Source of the DNA: Clostridiales bacterium
Lineage (GTDB): Bacteria; Bacillota; Clostridia; Oscillospirales; Acutalibacteraceae
Direction: 5' to 3'
Assembly (NCBI GenBank): GCA_024690965.1
Contig: JAILOG010000012.1
Location: forward strand, 1 to 64,000
DNA length: 64,000 nucleotides
The translations under genes and the position numbers were made by a program. How positions within the stretch are numbered: position 1 is the stretch's first letter; the number at the start of each line of letters is the position of its first letter. A model generated the notes under the pieces. The model had not been told where the DNA came from. It made no database searches and was given only the letters and a program-made list of their open reading frames with translations. This document shows positions 56,205 to 64,000 of the stretch, piece by piece.

Positions 56205-56375
56205 AAGCTGACCGAGAAAAAGGGGGGCTTGCGTCCACCCCACGGGGGCACTCCCCCGGGTGGTCGCGAAAGGGGTTTCCAAAGGGGGAAACAGCCGACG
56301 GGTTTCCCCCTTTGGTGTCCTTTGCCTACTTTCTCACATGGGAAAGTAGGTGCCTGCCCGGCACGAGGGCAAACT
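56205..56375 (-). repeat. Dispersed structured repeat, copy 2 (inverted)
   Basis: The inverted counterpart of 5184-5372. Hairpins in plus coordinates: A, CCTACTTTC 56325-56333 with GAAAGTAGG 56342-56350; B, 56279-56292 with 56302-56315 (14 perfect pairs); C, CCACCC 56235-56240 with GGGTGG 56258-56263. It fills most of the 406-base gap between the convergent kinase and ATPase genes; the flanks (56090-56204 and 56376-56495) are AT-rich with nothing else recognised. Confidence 0.8.
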
Positions 56376-56495
56376 AACGGAATAATGAATATTGTGTAGA
56401 AGAATGATAATGAAGTGCGCAATGCTTTACTGCCATTAATGTTTTACATATTAAAAGATTACAATTTCTATGCGATATTTATACGCAAAAAACAC

Positions 56496-58838
56496 TTATT
56501 TTTGCCTTTTTGCGGCAATTAGATCGCCTGTTTTATGAAACAGAATATAAAACAGATAAGCATACGCTACCATAAACATTTGCAGCATAACAAGCTTAAA
56601 TGTAAACTGGGAAAGCGAGAAAAATTCGCCGAATAATATCATTCCCAAAACTATGCACGACGCCATTGCGATAATTAAAGCGCGCCTAAGGGCGTTAAGC
56701 GGCTTTGATACCATATAAACAAGCATAAGCCCCGTAAAAGCCGTTACAGTGACAGCAAGGGTAGAGGCCTGCACAGCGCTTAGCTTGAATAAAGACGATA
56801 AAACGGTTGAAATTATAACGCCCAAAACTACCGTAAGCCCGCCGGGCAAAGCGCGTGATATAACGTTTAGGAAAAAACTTCCGGTTATTCTGTCTTTGTT
56901 CGGCTCCAAAGCAAGCACAAAAGACGGTATGCCTATTGTGAACGCGTTTATCAGCGTCATTTGTATCGGCTGAAACGGATAAGAGAAATTAAGAAAAACA
57001 AACGCGATCGCAAGCAGTGACGAAAAAATTGTTTTCATCAAAAACAGTGACGCGCTGCGCTGGATGTTGTTTATGCTTCTTCTGCCTTCCATTACAACAT
57101 AAGGCATCGCCGAAAAATCGTTTTCTGTCAAAACGAGCTGGGCAGTGTTCTTTGCGGCGTCGCTGCCGCTTGCCATAGCTATTGAGCAGTCAGATTCTTT
57201 AAGCGCGGGAACATCGTTAACTCCGTCGCCTGTCATACCTACAATATGTCCGTTGGCTTTAAGCGCCTGGATAAGCATTTTCTTTTTATCAGGCGTAACT
57301 CTGCCGAATATGGTGTATTTTTCCGCGGCTTCACATATTTGTTTGTTGTCGTTTATCTTTGACAGGTCAATATATTTATCCCATCCGTCCAAATTTACCA
57401 AACGGGCGATAGACGACACTGTCTCGGCGCTGTCGCCCGATATCACTTTAAGGTTTACGCCCTGCTCCTTAAAATATTTCAGCGTTTTTTCTGCGTTTTT
57501 TCTTATTTTATCTTTTATTATAACGGCAGACATAAGCTCTTTATTATCGGGAATATTACATTCGATTATCGGCTCTCTGCTTTTAACAAGAACCAAAACT
57601 CTCATACCGCTTTGTACATTTTTAGTTAAAGCGCGATATTCGTCATATAAATCTTGATTTAATATATTTTCGGGCGCGCCCATAATATACGAAACTCCGT
57701 TTATTGTAACGCCGCTGTATTTGCGCTCGGAAGAAAACGGGCATTTTGCCGTTACTTCTCCCGAAAGCTTAAAACTAAATTTTTCTTTTATGGCGTTTGC
57801 CGTTGTGTTGTCATCGTTTAAGGCGTTTACAATATCGCTTAGCGCAAGCTGTATTTCTTTTTCGCCGAATCCGTTTGCGGGAATAATACCTTCAACTTCG
57901 TGAGAGCCCTCGGTAATTGTTCCCGTTTTGTCAAGACATAGCGTGTCTACACGGGCAAGCGTTTCTATACAGTAAAGCTCCTGTACCAAAACCTTTTTTT
58001 TGGAAAGCCTTATTACGCTAACCGCAAGCACTGTGCTTACAAGCAAAACAAGCCCTTCGGGTATCATGCCTATAATAGCGGCAACGCAAGACACCACCGT
58101 GTCTTTGAATGCAGCGCCTTCAATATTATATTGAGTAAAGAACAGAAGCGCGCCTACGGGGATTATGGATATCGATAATATGAGAATTATTTTGTTAAGG
58201 GTTTTCATTATCTGTGAATTTGGTTTCTTTAAATATTTTGAATCTTTGAATATTGTGCAGGCGTAGCAATCATCTGCTATTCTGTCGGCACGCGCATAAA
58301 CCGTGCCGCTTACAATATAACTGCCGGACAAAAGCTCATCGCCCGGTTTTTTGTGTATGTTGTTGCTTTCCCCCGTAACCAAAGATTCGTTAACATCACA
58401 TTCTCCGCTCAACACAACACAGTCGCACGGAATCTGACAACCGTTTTTAAGCTTAATAATATCGTCGAGTACAATTTCGTGTATAGGCGTTTGAACTTCA
58501 ATACCGTCTCTTACGGCGATAACAGAAGAAGTTGTTACAATAGAAAGTTTGTCCACAGCCCTTTTTGCGCGCAGCTCCTGAAATATACCTATTGCAGTGT
58601 TGCACAGCACTATGCCCATAAATAATGCGTTTTTGTAAGAGCCTACCAAAAGCACTGCCACCGCAAGTGCAAAATTCAAGATATTAAAAAGTGTAAAAAT
58701 GTTTTCAAAAATTATTCTTTTGGTAGATTTTACAGGCAGAGAGACATCGTAATTTACAAGTCCGGAATTTATTCTGCTTTGAACCTGCGTTTGCGTAAGC
58801 CCTTGTTCTGCGTTCGGAAAAAATCTTTCGGCGCTCAT
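56496..58838 (-). CDS. P-type cation-transporting ATPase (CtpE-like)
   Basis: A 780-residue membrane pump. The actuator motif TGES is at residues 155-158, PEGL at 260-263 in membrane segment 4, the phosphorylated aspartate is Asp303 in DKTGT, and the GDGVNDVPAL hinge follows; about ten membrane segments in all. The MIPEGLVLL sequence resembles CtpE-type calcium pumps more than classic SERCA or MgtA, but the ion is not proven. Start ATG 58838, with AAAGGA nine bases upstream; TTG 58844 is too close to it. Confidence 0.88.
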   Translation of the reverse strand: MSAERFFPNAEQGLTQTQVQSRINSGLVNYDVSLPVKSTKRIIFENIFTLFNILNFALAVAVLLVGSYKNALFMGIVLCNTAIGIFQELRAKRAVDKLSIVTTSSVIAVRDGIEVQTPIHEIVLDDIIKLKNGCQIPCDCVVLSGECDVNESLVTGESNNIHKKPGDELLSGSYIVSGTVYARADRIADDCYACTIFKDSKYLKKPNSQIMKTLNKIILILSISIIPVGALLFFTQYNIEGAAFKDTVVSCVAAIIGMIPEGLVLLVSTVLAVSVIRLSKKKVLVQELYCIETLARVDTLCLDKTGTITEGSHEVEGIIPANGFGEKEIQLALSDIVNALNDDNTTANAIKEKFSFKLSGEVTAKCPFSSERKYSGVTINGVSYIMGAPENILNQDLYDEYRALTKNVQSGMRVLVLVKSREPIIECNIPDNKELMSAVIIKDKIRKNAEKTLKYFKEQGVNLKVISGDSAETVSSIARLVNLDGWDKYIDLSKINDNKQICEAAEKYTIFGRVTPDKKKMLIQALKANGHIVGMTGDGVNDVPALKESDCSIAMASGSDAAKNTAQLVLTENDFSAMPYVVMEGRRSINNIQRSASLFLMKTIFSSLLAIAFVFLNFSYPFQPIQMTLINAFTIGIPSFVLALEPNKDRITGSFFLNVISRALPGGLTVVLGVIISTVLSSLFKLSAVQASTLAVTVTAFTGLMLVYMVSKPLNALRRALIIAMASCIVLGMILFGEFFSLSQFTFKLVMLQMFMVAYAYLFYILFHKTGDLIAAKRQK

Positions 58839-58896
58839 ACACAATAGTCCTTTCAGACAAAGAATACTCTATATGCCGCTTATTTGCGGTAAAACT

Positions 58897-58925
58897 AAGA
58901 TACCACAAATTTCCTTCTTTTACAA
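58897..58925 (-). promoter_or_regulatory. Promoter of the P-type ATPase gene
   Basis: Read on the minus strand: TTGTAA (58925-58920), 17 bases, TATCTT (58902-58897). A small CCGC/GCGG hairpin lies in the leader. Confidence 0.45.
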
Positions 58926-59020
58926 CAACAAAAAATTTTTACTGATTTATAATTTATAAAAGCGGTTAAAAATATATTTAGCCCAAAAACAAAAACGGGC
59001 TTATAAAGACAAATATTTGC

Positions 59021-60127
59021 ATGAAAGGAGGTTATTATACGGTAAAAAAATCAACAAAAATTATAAAGATGCTTGCGATTGCAATTGCTTTTACTTTGGG
59101 CGGAAGCAGCACAGTAAGCGCGGACGGCGTTAAAAGTAATTCCGCAAGCACCGCTTATACAAAATATATTGCTGTATCGGGCAACGAAAACCGGGTGTAT
59201 ATATGCGGAACGCCTATAGGTATTAAGCTGTATTGCAGCGGAGCGTTAGTTGTAGACCTGCAGGAAATAGTTACACCGTCGGGAGTTTTTTGCCCTGCGA
59301 AAGAAGCCGGTATTCAAAAGGGTGATATAATCAAAAAAATAAACGGTAAAGAAATTAACGGCAACAGCGATCTTATAAGCGCGATTGATTTGGCAGACGG
59401 TGATCCGGTCGAAATATTCTACGAGCACGATGGTGAAGATATTTCCAAGACCGTTACCCCTATAAAGACCTCTGAAAACGGGACCTGCAAAATCGGCGTG
59501 TGGGTGCGCGACAGCTGCGCAGGAATTGGAACAGTGACCTATTATGACCAAAACGACCACACATTTGCGGCGCTCGGACACGGAATATGCGACGCGGACA
59601 CGGGCAGACTTATGAGCATAAACAACGGTATACCCGCCAATATCAGTATAGATGATATAGAGAAGAGCACAGGGGGAAATATAGGCTGCCTGATTGGACA
59701 TTTCAGAAATGATATACAAGGCGCGTCTATAAAATCCAACACTCAGGGAGGTATATACGGTTATATGCCGGATGTTCCCAAATATTCGAGGCTTGCGGAA
59801 ATAGCCGAAACTAACGAAATGAAATGCGGCAGTGCGCAAATATTGACCACTTTGCGGGGTGAGATACCGCAGTACTATGATGTGCAGATAGAAGCAATTA
59901 ATTTGCAAAACGAAGCAGGAAAAAATTTCGTTATAAGAGTAACCGACCAAGCTCTGTTAAAAGAGACAGGCGGAATAGTTCAGGGTATGAGCGGAAGCCC
60001 GATCATTCAAAACGATAAGCTTGTTGGAGCGGTAACACACGTTTTCGTTAATTATCCCGATAAGGGTTACGGTATATCTGTAAATAATATGCTTAACATT
60101 TCAAAAGAGCTTGATAACGCCGCATAA
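59021..60127 (+). CDS. spoIVB: SpoIVB peptidase
   Basis: A 368-residue protein with an N-terminal signal anchor, a PDZ domain (KEAGIQKGDIIKKINGKEI) and an S55 serine-peptidase domain with the catalytic histidine in GHGICD and serine in GMSGSPII. It is secreted from the forespore and starts pro-sigma-K processing. The annotated ATG at 59021 has no upstream ribosome-binding site; AAAGGAGG lies inside the first codons (59024-59031), seven bases before an in-frame ACG at 59039, which is a possible non-standard start. Confidence 0.92.
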   Translation: MKGGYYTVKKSTKIIKMLAIAIAFTLGGSSTVSADGVKSNSASTAYTKYIAVSGNENRVYICGTPIGIKLYCSGALVVDLQEIVTPSGVFCPAKEAGIQKGDIIKKINGKEINGNSDLISAIDLADGDPVEIFYEHDGEDISKTVTPIKTSENGTCKIGVWVRDSCAGIGTVTYYDQNDHTFAALGHGICDADTGRLMSINNGIPANISIDDIEKSTGGNIGCLIGHFRNDIQGASIKSNTQGGIYGYMPDVPKYSRLAEIAETNEMKCGSAQILTTLRGEIPQYYDVQIEAINLQNEAGKNFVIRVTDQALLKETGGIVQGMSGSPIIQNDKLVGAVTHVFVNYPDKGYGISVNNMLNISKELDNAA

Positions 60128-60136
60128 TCTTTTTTT

Positions 60137-60174
60137 GCGGAGGGTATGCAAATTTGTGTATATCCTCCGCTTTT
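60137..60174 (+). terminator. Terminator after spoIVB
   Basis: GCGGAGG at 60137-60143 pairs with CCTCCGC at 60164-60170, followed by TTTT. Confidence 0.75.
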
Positions 60175-60215
60175 ATAAAATATGAATAAAATTATATAAA
60201 ATTTTGAAATTTTTA

Positions 60216-60244
60216 TTGAAAAAAAGAATTTTTTAGTGTAAAAT
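60216..60244 (+). promoter_or_regulatory. Promoter of the sodium-pumping decarboxylase operon
   Basis: TTGAAA at 60216-60221, 17 bases, TAAAAT at 60239-60244 with TG directly before it. Confidence 0.6.
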
Positions 60245-60298
60245 ACATATACAATCGGTAAGTTTTGAATAACTTGCCACAAAAGAAGGGGGATAAGT

Positions 60299-60574
60299 AT
60301 GCAAGAGCCGTCAACCTGGTTTGTTTGCCTTATGGGTGTGGGTACTGTTTTTATAGGTCTTGTGTGTATTGTTGTCATTTGTTATTTGCTGAGTTTTATA
60401 GCAAAAAAAGCATTAAAAGACAATACAGTGCCTGAAAGTGTAAACGCAACTGAGACAGCACCGCTGTCCGGCGAAAACAGACAAGAGATGATCGCGGCGA
60501 TTTCCGCGGCGATAGCTGAGGCTTCGGGCAAAGAGATGTCCGCAATAAGAATTTTATCTGTAAAAAAAATATAA
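60299..60574 (+). CDS. Decarboxylase gamma-like subunit (OadG family)
   Basis: A 91-residue protein with one membrane segment (about 8-35) and a hydrophilic tail ending AIAEASGKEMSAIRILSV, a pattern seen in OadG/MmdD small subunits that hold the decarboxylase complex together. It is first in the operon. GGGGG lies upstream of the ATG. The call depends largely on the genes that follow. Confidence 0.7.
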   Translation: MQEPSTWFVCLMGVGTVFIGLVCIVVICYLLSFIAKKALKDNTVPESVNATETAPLSGENRQEMIAAISAAIAEASGKEMSAIRILSVKKI

Positions 60575-60597
60575 TTATCGGAAAGGTGTTACATATA

Positions 60598-60936
60598 ATG
60601 AAAAAGTATAATGTAAAAGTAAACGGAAATCTTTACGAAATAGAAATAGAAGAAATAGACGCGGCTTCTGCGGCTCAGAGCGCGTCTAAGGCCGCACCGG
60701 CGCAAAGCAGCGCACCTGCAAACGGCGAAAAGGTAACGGCGCCTATGCCGGGTAATATTTTGTCGGTAAAAGTATCTAACGGCCAATCGGTTAAAAAGGG
60801 CGATTTGCTTATGGTTTTGGAAGCAATGAAAATGGAAAATGAGATTATGGCACCGTGCGACGGAAAAATTAGTTCCTTGAACGTACAGAAGGGCTCAACT
60901 GTTAATTCGGGCGACCTCCTTTGCTCTATAACATAA
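60598..60936 (+). CDS. Biotin carboxyl carrier protein of the decarboxylase
   Basis: A 112-residue protein with a short N-terminal region, an Ala/Pro-rich flexible linker (about 20-45) and a biotinyl domain with the EAMKMEN motif, biotin being attached to Lys78. It carries the carboxyl group from the alpha to the beta subunit. ATG 60598 follows GGAAAGGTG; an earlier in-frame start was not used. Confidence 0.92.
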   Translation: MKKYNVKVNGNLYEIEIEEIDAASAAQSASKAAPAQSSAPANGEKVTAPMPGNILSVKVSNGQSVKKGDLLMVLEAMKMENEIMAPCDGKISSLNVQKGSTVNSGDLLCSIT

Positions 60937-60999
60937 TTATTGTTTAATAATCGAGAGGAGGAAAGGTGCATTTGCATTTTGTAAATGCAGATTTAAGTT

Positions 61000-62199
61000 A
61001 TGGAAGCAATTATGAATTTTTTACAGCAAACGGGCTTTTATATGCTGTTTGCCGATATCGCTCACAACTACGGAAATCTTATCATGATTTTGATTTCTCT
61101 GTTTTTACTGTGGCTTGGTATACACAAAAAGTTTGAACCCTTGCTTTTGATTGGCATAGCATTCGGTATGCTGCTTACAAATCTGCCGGGCGCGGGTCTT
61201 TATAACGGCGAGCTTTGGGCTAATTTTATGAACGAAGGCTCGCAGTATTATCACAGCTACGGCTATATAATGTCTAACGGCGGACTTATAGACCTGTTGT
61301 ACATAGGCGTAAAAACGTGTATTTATCCATGCCTTATCTTTGTGGGCATAGGCGCTATGACAGATTTTGGTCCGCTTATCTCAAATCCTAAATCTTTGCT
61401 TTTGGGCGCGGCGGCTCAGGTTGGAATTTTCTTCACTTTTATCGTTGCGAGATTATTGAATTTCACAGGTCCCGAATCCGCATCTATCGGAATAATAGGC
61501 GGCGCGGACGGTCCTACGGCGATATTTACAACTTCTAAGCTTGCGCCGGGACTTTTGGGCGCGATAGCGGTCGCGGCGTATTCTTATATGGCGCTTGTTC
61601 CCGTTATTCAACCACCGATAATGAAGCTTTTAACAACAAAAAAAGAACGTAATATCGTTATGAAACCCTTAAGACAAGTTTCACAAAAGGAAAAAATAAT
61701 TTTCCCGATAGCGGTAACTGTTTTTGTCGCGCTTTTGGTTCCGTCGGCAACAGCTTTGGTCGGCTGCCTTATGCTCGGTAATTTGTGGAAAGAATCGGGC
61801 GTTGCGGAGCGCCTTTGTAAAACGGCGCAAAACGAGCTTATGAATATAGTTACAATATTCCTTGGAATATCTGTCGGCGCGACTGCCACGGCAGAAACGT
61901 TTTTACAGTTTGAAACAATAAAAATAATTGTTCTCGGCGTGTGCGCGTTTGCAATTGCTACAGCTTGCGGCATATTGTTTGCCAAATTTATGAATTTGTT
62001 CCTTAAAAATAAGATAAATCCGCTTATCGGCTCGGCGGGTGTTTCGGCAGTGCCTATGGCGGCAAGAGTATCTCAAAAAGTCGGACAGCAGGAGAATCCA
62101 AGCAACTTCCTGCTTATGCACGCAATGGGACCCAATGTTGCAGGCGTTATCGGTTCCGCGATAGCCGCAGGCGTTCTTATTGCCCTGTTCGGACATTGA
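61000..62199 (+). CDS. oadB: Sodium-translocating decarboxylase beta subunit
   Basis: A 399-residue membrane protein with about nine to eleven hydrophobic segments and the conserved [13 protein letters not shown] motif, whose aspartate takes part in sodium transport and decarboxylation of carboxybiotin. It pumps sodium ions out, using the free energy of decarboxylation. The strong ribosome-binding site is about 36 bases upstream, separated from the start by a TGCATTT/AAATGCA hairpin. Confidence 0.93.
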   Translation: MEAIMNFLQQTGFYMLFADIAHNYGNLIMILISLFLLWLGIHKKFEPLLLIGIAFGMLLTNLPGAGLYNGELWANFMNEGSQYYHSYGYIMSNGGLIDLLYIGVKTCIYPCLIFVGIGAMTDFGPLISNPKSLLLGAAAQVGIFFTFIVARLLNFTGPESASIGIIGGADGPTAIFTTSKLAPGLLGAIAVAAYSYMALVPVIQPPIMKLLTTKKERNIVMKPLRQVSQKEKIIFPIAVTVFVALLVPSATALVGCLMLGNLWKESGVAERLCKTAQNELMNIVTIFLGISVGATATAETFLQFETIKIIVLGVCAFAIATACGILFAKFMNLFLKNKINPLIGSAGVSAVPMAARVSQKVGQQENPSNFLLMHAMGPNVAGVIGSAIAAGVLIALFGH

Positions 62200-62214
62200 T
62201 TGGAGGTGTAAATC

Positions 62215-63642
62215 ATGGCAAACAAACCTTTGTTAATTACAGACACAATTTTGCGTGACGCCCACCAGTCGCAGGCGGCAACAAGAATGAGACTTGAGGA
62301 TATGCTCCCCGCTTGCTCAATTCTTGACAGTATAGGATATTGGTCTTTGGAGTGCTGGGGCGGAGCTACATTCGATTCATGTATGCGCTTTTTGAATGAG
62401 GACCCATGGGAGAGACTCCGTCTGCTCAAAAAAGCTATGCCGAACACGAAGCTTCAAATGCTTTTAAGAGGTCAGAATATTCTCGGATATAAGCACTATG
62501 CCGATGACGTTGTAGACGCTTTTTGCCGTTTGTCAATAAAGAACGGTATAAACGTTGTGAGAATATTTGACGCCCTTAACGACAAGCGCAATATGCAGCA
62601 GGCAATGAAGAGCGTAAAAAAATACGGCGGAATATGCGAGGCTGCGATAAGCTACACCGTAAGCCCTGTTCACAGCGAGGATTATTTTGTTGACCTCGCG
62701 GGTGAGCTTGAAGCTATGGGCGCAGATACCATATGTATAAAAGATATGGCGAATCTCCTTTTGCCTATGGATGCATTTAGCCTAGTTAAAAAACTGAAAG
62801 AAAAAATAAACGTGCCTATTCATTTGCACACACATAATACAACCGGTACAGGCGATATGACAAACCTTATGGCGTCGCAGGCAGGAATTGATATTGTTGA
62901 CTGCGCGCTTTCACCGCTTGCTAACGGTACATCTAACCCTGCTACCGAAGCACTTGTTGCTACATTAAAAGGCACCGAGCGCGACACCGGCCTTGACCTT
63001 ACAAAGCTTACCGAAGCTGCCGCTCATTTCAGAAAAGTGGCGGAAAAGCTCAAACAACAGGGCATACTTGATCCCAAGGTTCTTAGCGTAAACGTAAATA
63101 CATTGCTTTATCAGGTGCCGGGCGGAATGTTATCCAACCTTATTTCTCAGCTTAAGCAGGCAAACGCGGAGGACAAGTATTACGATGTTCTCGAAGAAGT
63201 GCCGAGGGTACGTAAGGATTTCGGATACCCACCACTTGTAACACCTACAAGCCAAATTGTAGGATCTCAAGCTGTTTTGAACGTAATAAGCGGCGAAAGA
63301 TACAAGATGGTGACAAAAGAATCAAAGGGCTTACTCCGCGGCGAATACGGACGTGTTCCCGGTGAAGTAAATGAAGAGGTAAGAAAAAAAGCGATCGGCA
63401 GTGATGAAGTAATAGAATGTCGCCCCGCGGATCTTATCGGACCTGAATTGGAAAAGTATAAGGAAGAGTCTAAAGCTCTCGCAAAAAGCGAAGAAGATGT
63501 TTTGAGCTATGCCTTGTTCCCGCAGGTTGCGGCAAAGTTTTTGCAGGAAAGAGATAATCCGCAAATAAAGGCTGAGAAATCAAATTCCGCATCTACCGAA
63601 AACAAAGTAATAGAACTTATAGTGGACGATAGGTCTACCTGA
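62215..63642 (+). CDS. oadA: Oxaloacetate decarboxylase alpha subunit (carboxyltransferase)
   Basis: A 475-residue protein with the carboxyltransferase barrel (TDTILRDAHQSQAATRMR at the start, CIKDMANLL, and the metal-binding HLHTHNTTGTG) and the conserved PYC/OADA region after it. It ends without a biotinyl domain; biotin is carried by the separate protein two genes upstream. The substrate is most likely oxaloacetate, from OadA-type sequence rather than methylmalonyl-CoA decarboxylase type. GGAGGTG precedes the ATG. Confidence 0.9.
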   Translation: MANKPLLITDTILRDAHQSQAATRMRLEDMLPACSILDSIGYWSLECWGGATFDSCMRFLNEDPWERLRLLKKAMPNTKLQMLLRGQNILGYKHYADDVVDAFCRLSIKNGINVVRIFDALNDKRNMQQAMKSVKKYGGICEAAISYTVSPVHSEDYFVDLAGELEAMGADTICIKDMANLLLPMDAFSLVKKLKEKINVPIHLHTHNTTGTGDMTNLMASQAGIDIVDCALSPLANGTSNPATEALVATLKGTERDTGLDLTKLTEAAAHFRKVAEKLKQQGILDPKVLSVNVNTLLYQVPGGMLSNLISQLKQANAEDKYYDVLEEVPRVRKDFGYPPLVTPTSQIVGSQAVLNVISGERYKMVTKESKGLLRGEYGRVPGEVNEEVRKKAIGSDEVIECRPADLIGPELEKYKEESKALAKSEEDVLSYALFPQVAAKFLQERDNPQIKAEKSNSASTENKVIELIVDDRST

Positions 63643-63665
63643 AAAAAATAAAATCATAAACAAAA

Positions 63666-63703
63666 AAGAAATCTCTGCAAAAAATGATTTACAGGGATTT
63701 CTT
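63666..63703. terminator. Terminator between convergent oadA and the ferredoxin gene
   Basis: AAGAAATCTCTG at 63666-63677 pairs with CAGGGATTTCTT at 63692-63703 (one G-T). The T run is strongest on the minus strand, so it mainly ends the ferredoxin transcript. Confidence 0.75.
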
Positions 63704-63731
63704 CTCTTTAGTAGATATTTAAGTAATATTA

Positions 63732-63926
<195 letters not shown>

Positions 63927-63952
63927 TTAATAAGCTTGCTGACCTCGCCTAT

Positions 63953-63980
63953 ATTGTAACATATAAAAGAAAAAAATCAA
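63953..63980 (-). promoter_or_regulatory. Promoter of the ferredoxin gene
   Basis: Read on the minus strand: TTGATT (63980-63975), 16 bases, TACAAT (63958-63953), with an extended -10 TG. Confidence 0.65.
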
Positions 63981-64000
63981 GGTTTATTTTATATTTAAAT

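Overview
The window looks like a stretch of chromosome from a low-to-mid GC, spore-forming, anaerobic member of the Clostridia, most likely Oscillospirales/Ruminococcaceae. The reasons are the Firmicutes-type PolC, the sporulation genes spoIIE and spoIVB, the S10-spc-alpha ribosomal supercluster with clostridial adk-map-KOW-infA-rpmJ order, a dockerin-bearing secreted protein, a sodium-pumping oxaloacetate decarboxylase, diaminopimelate synthesis through DapL, and heavy use of AGA/ATA codons. No phage, insertion sequence, CRISPR array, rRNA or tRNA was seen.

Layout. (1) 1-5.05 kb: an RluA-type pseudouridine synthase, then a probable operon of a YfhO-like membrane glycosyltransferase, a CsbB-like polyprenyl-phosphate glycosyltransferase and a 94-residue unknown. 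(2) 5.05-5.45 kb: a cluster of dispersed, hairpin-forming repeats. (3) 5.63-21.5 kb: a promoter and roughly 320-nt leader followed by rpsJ through rplQ with secY, adk, map, infA and rpoA, ended by a clear terminator. (4) 21.6-34.0 kb: pyrH-frr, then the envelope/isoprenoid/replication run uppS-cdsA-dxr-rseP-ispG-polC and a PerM-like exporter. (5) 34.0-34.7 kb: hibernation factor hpf with its own promoter and terminator. (6) 34.8-42.3 kb, minus strand: a Ser/Asp/Tyr-rich membrane protein, a foldase-like lipoprotein, mfd with a small XRE regulator upstream, and a dockerin protein. (7) 42.4-48.4 kb: spoIIE, fba, secD-secF. (8) 48.6-51.6 kb, minus: parA-parB-serS. (9) 51.8-56.1 kb: dapF-dapL, then an AgrA/AgrC-like two-component pair. 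(10) 56.1-56.5 kb: a second, inverted copy of the 5.2 kb repeat. (11) 56.5-64 kb: a P-type cation ATPase (minus), spoIVB, the decarboxylase operon (gamma, biotin carrier, beta, alpha) and a small 2[4Fe-4S] ferredoxin (minus).

The most unusual points are: the exonuclease-equivalent segment inside PolC has lost most of its recognisable catalytic residues; two inverted copies of a repeat about 51 kb apart keep their hairpins while the bases change in a compensatory way; the spoIIE promoter has the 21-bp spacer known from Bacillus Spo0A-activated promoters; several genes have a strong Shine-Dalgarno sequence placed about 35-45 nt upstream of the only plausible start; and the spoIVB ribosome-binding site points at an ACG codon. 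All product names rest on motif recognition by eye, with no database search.
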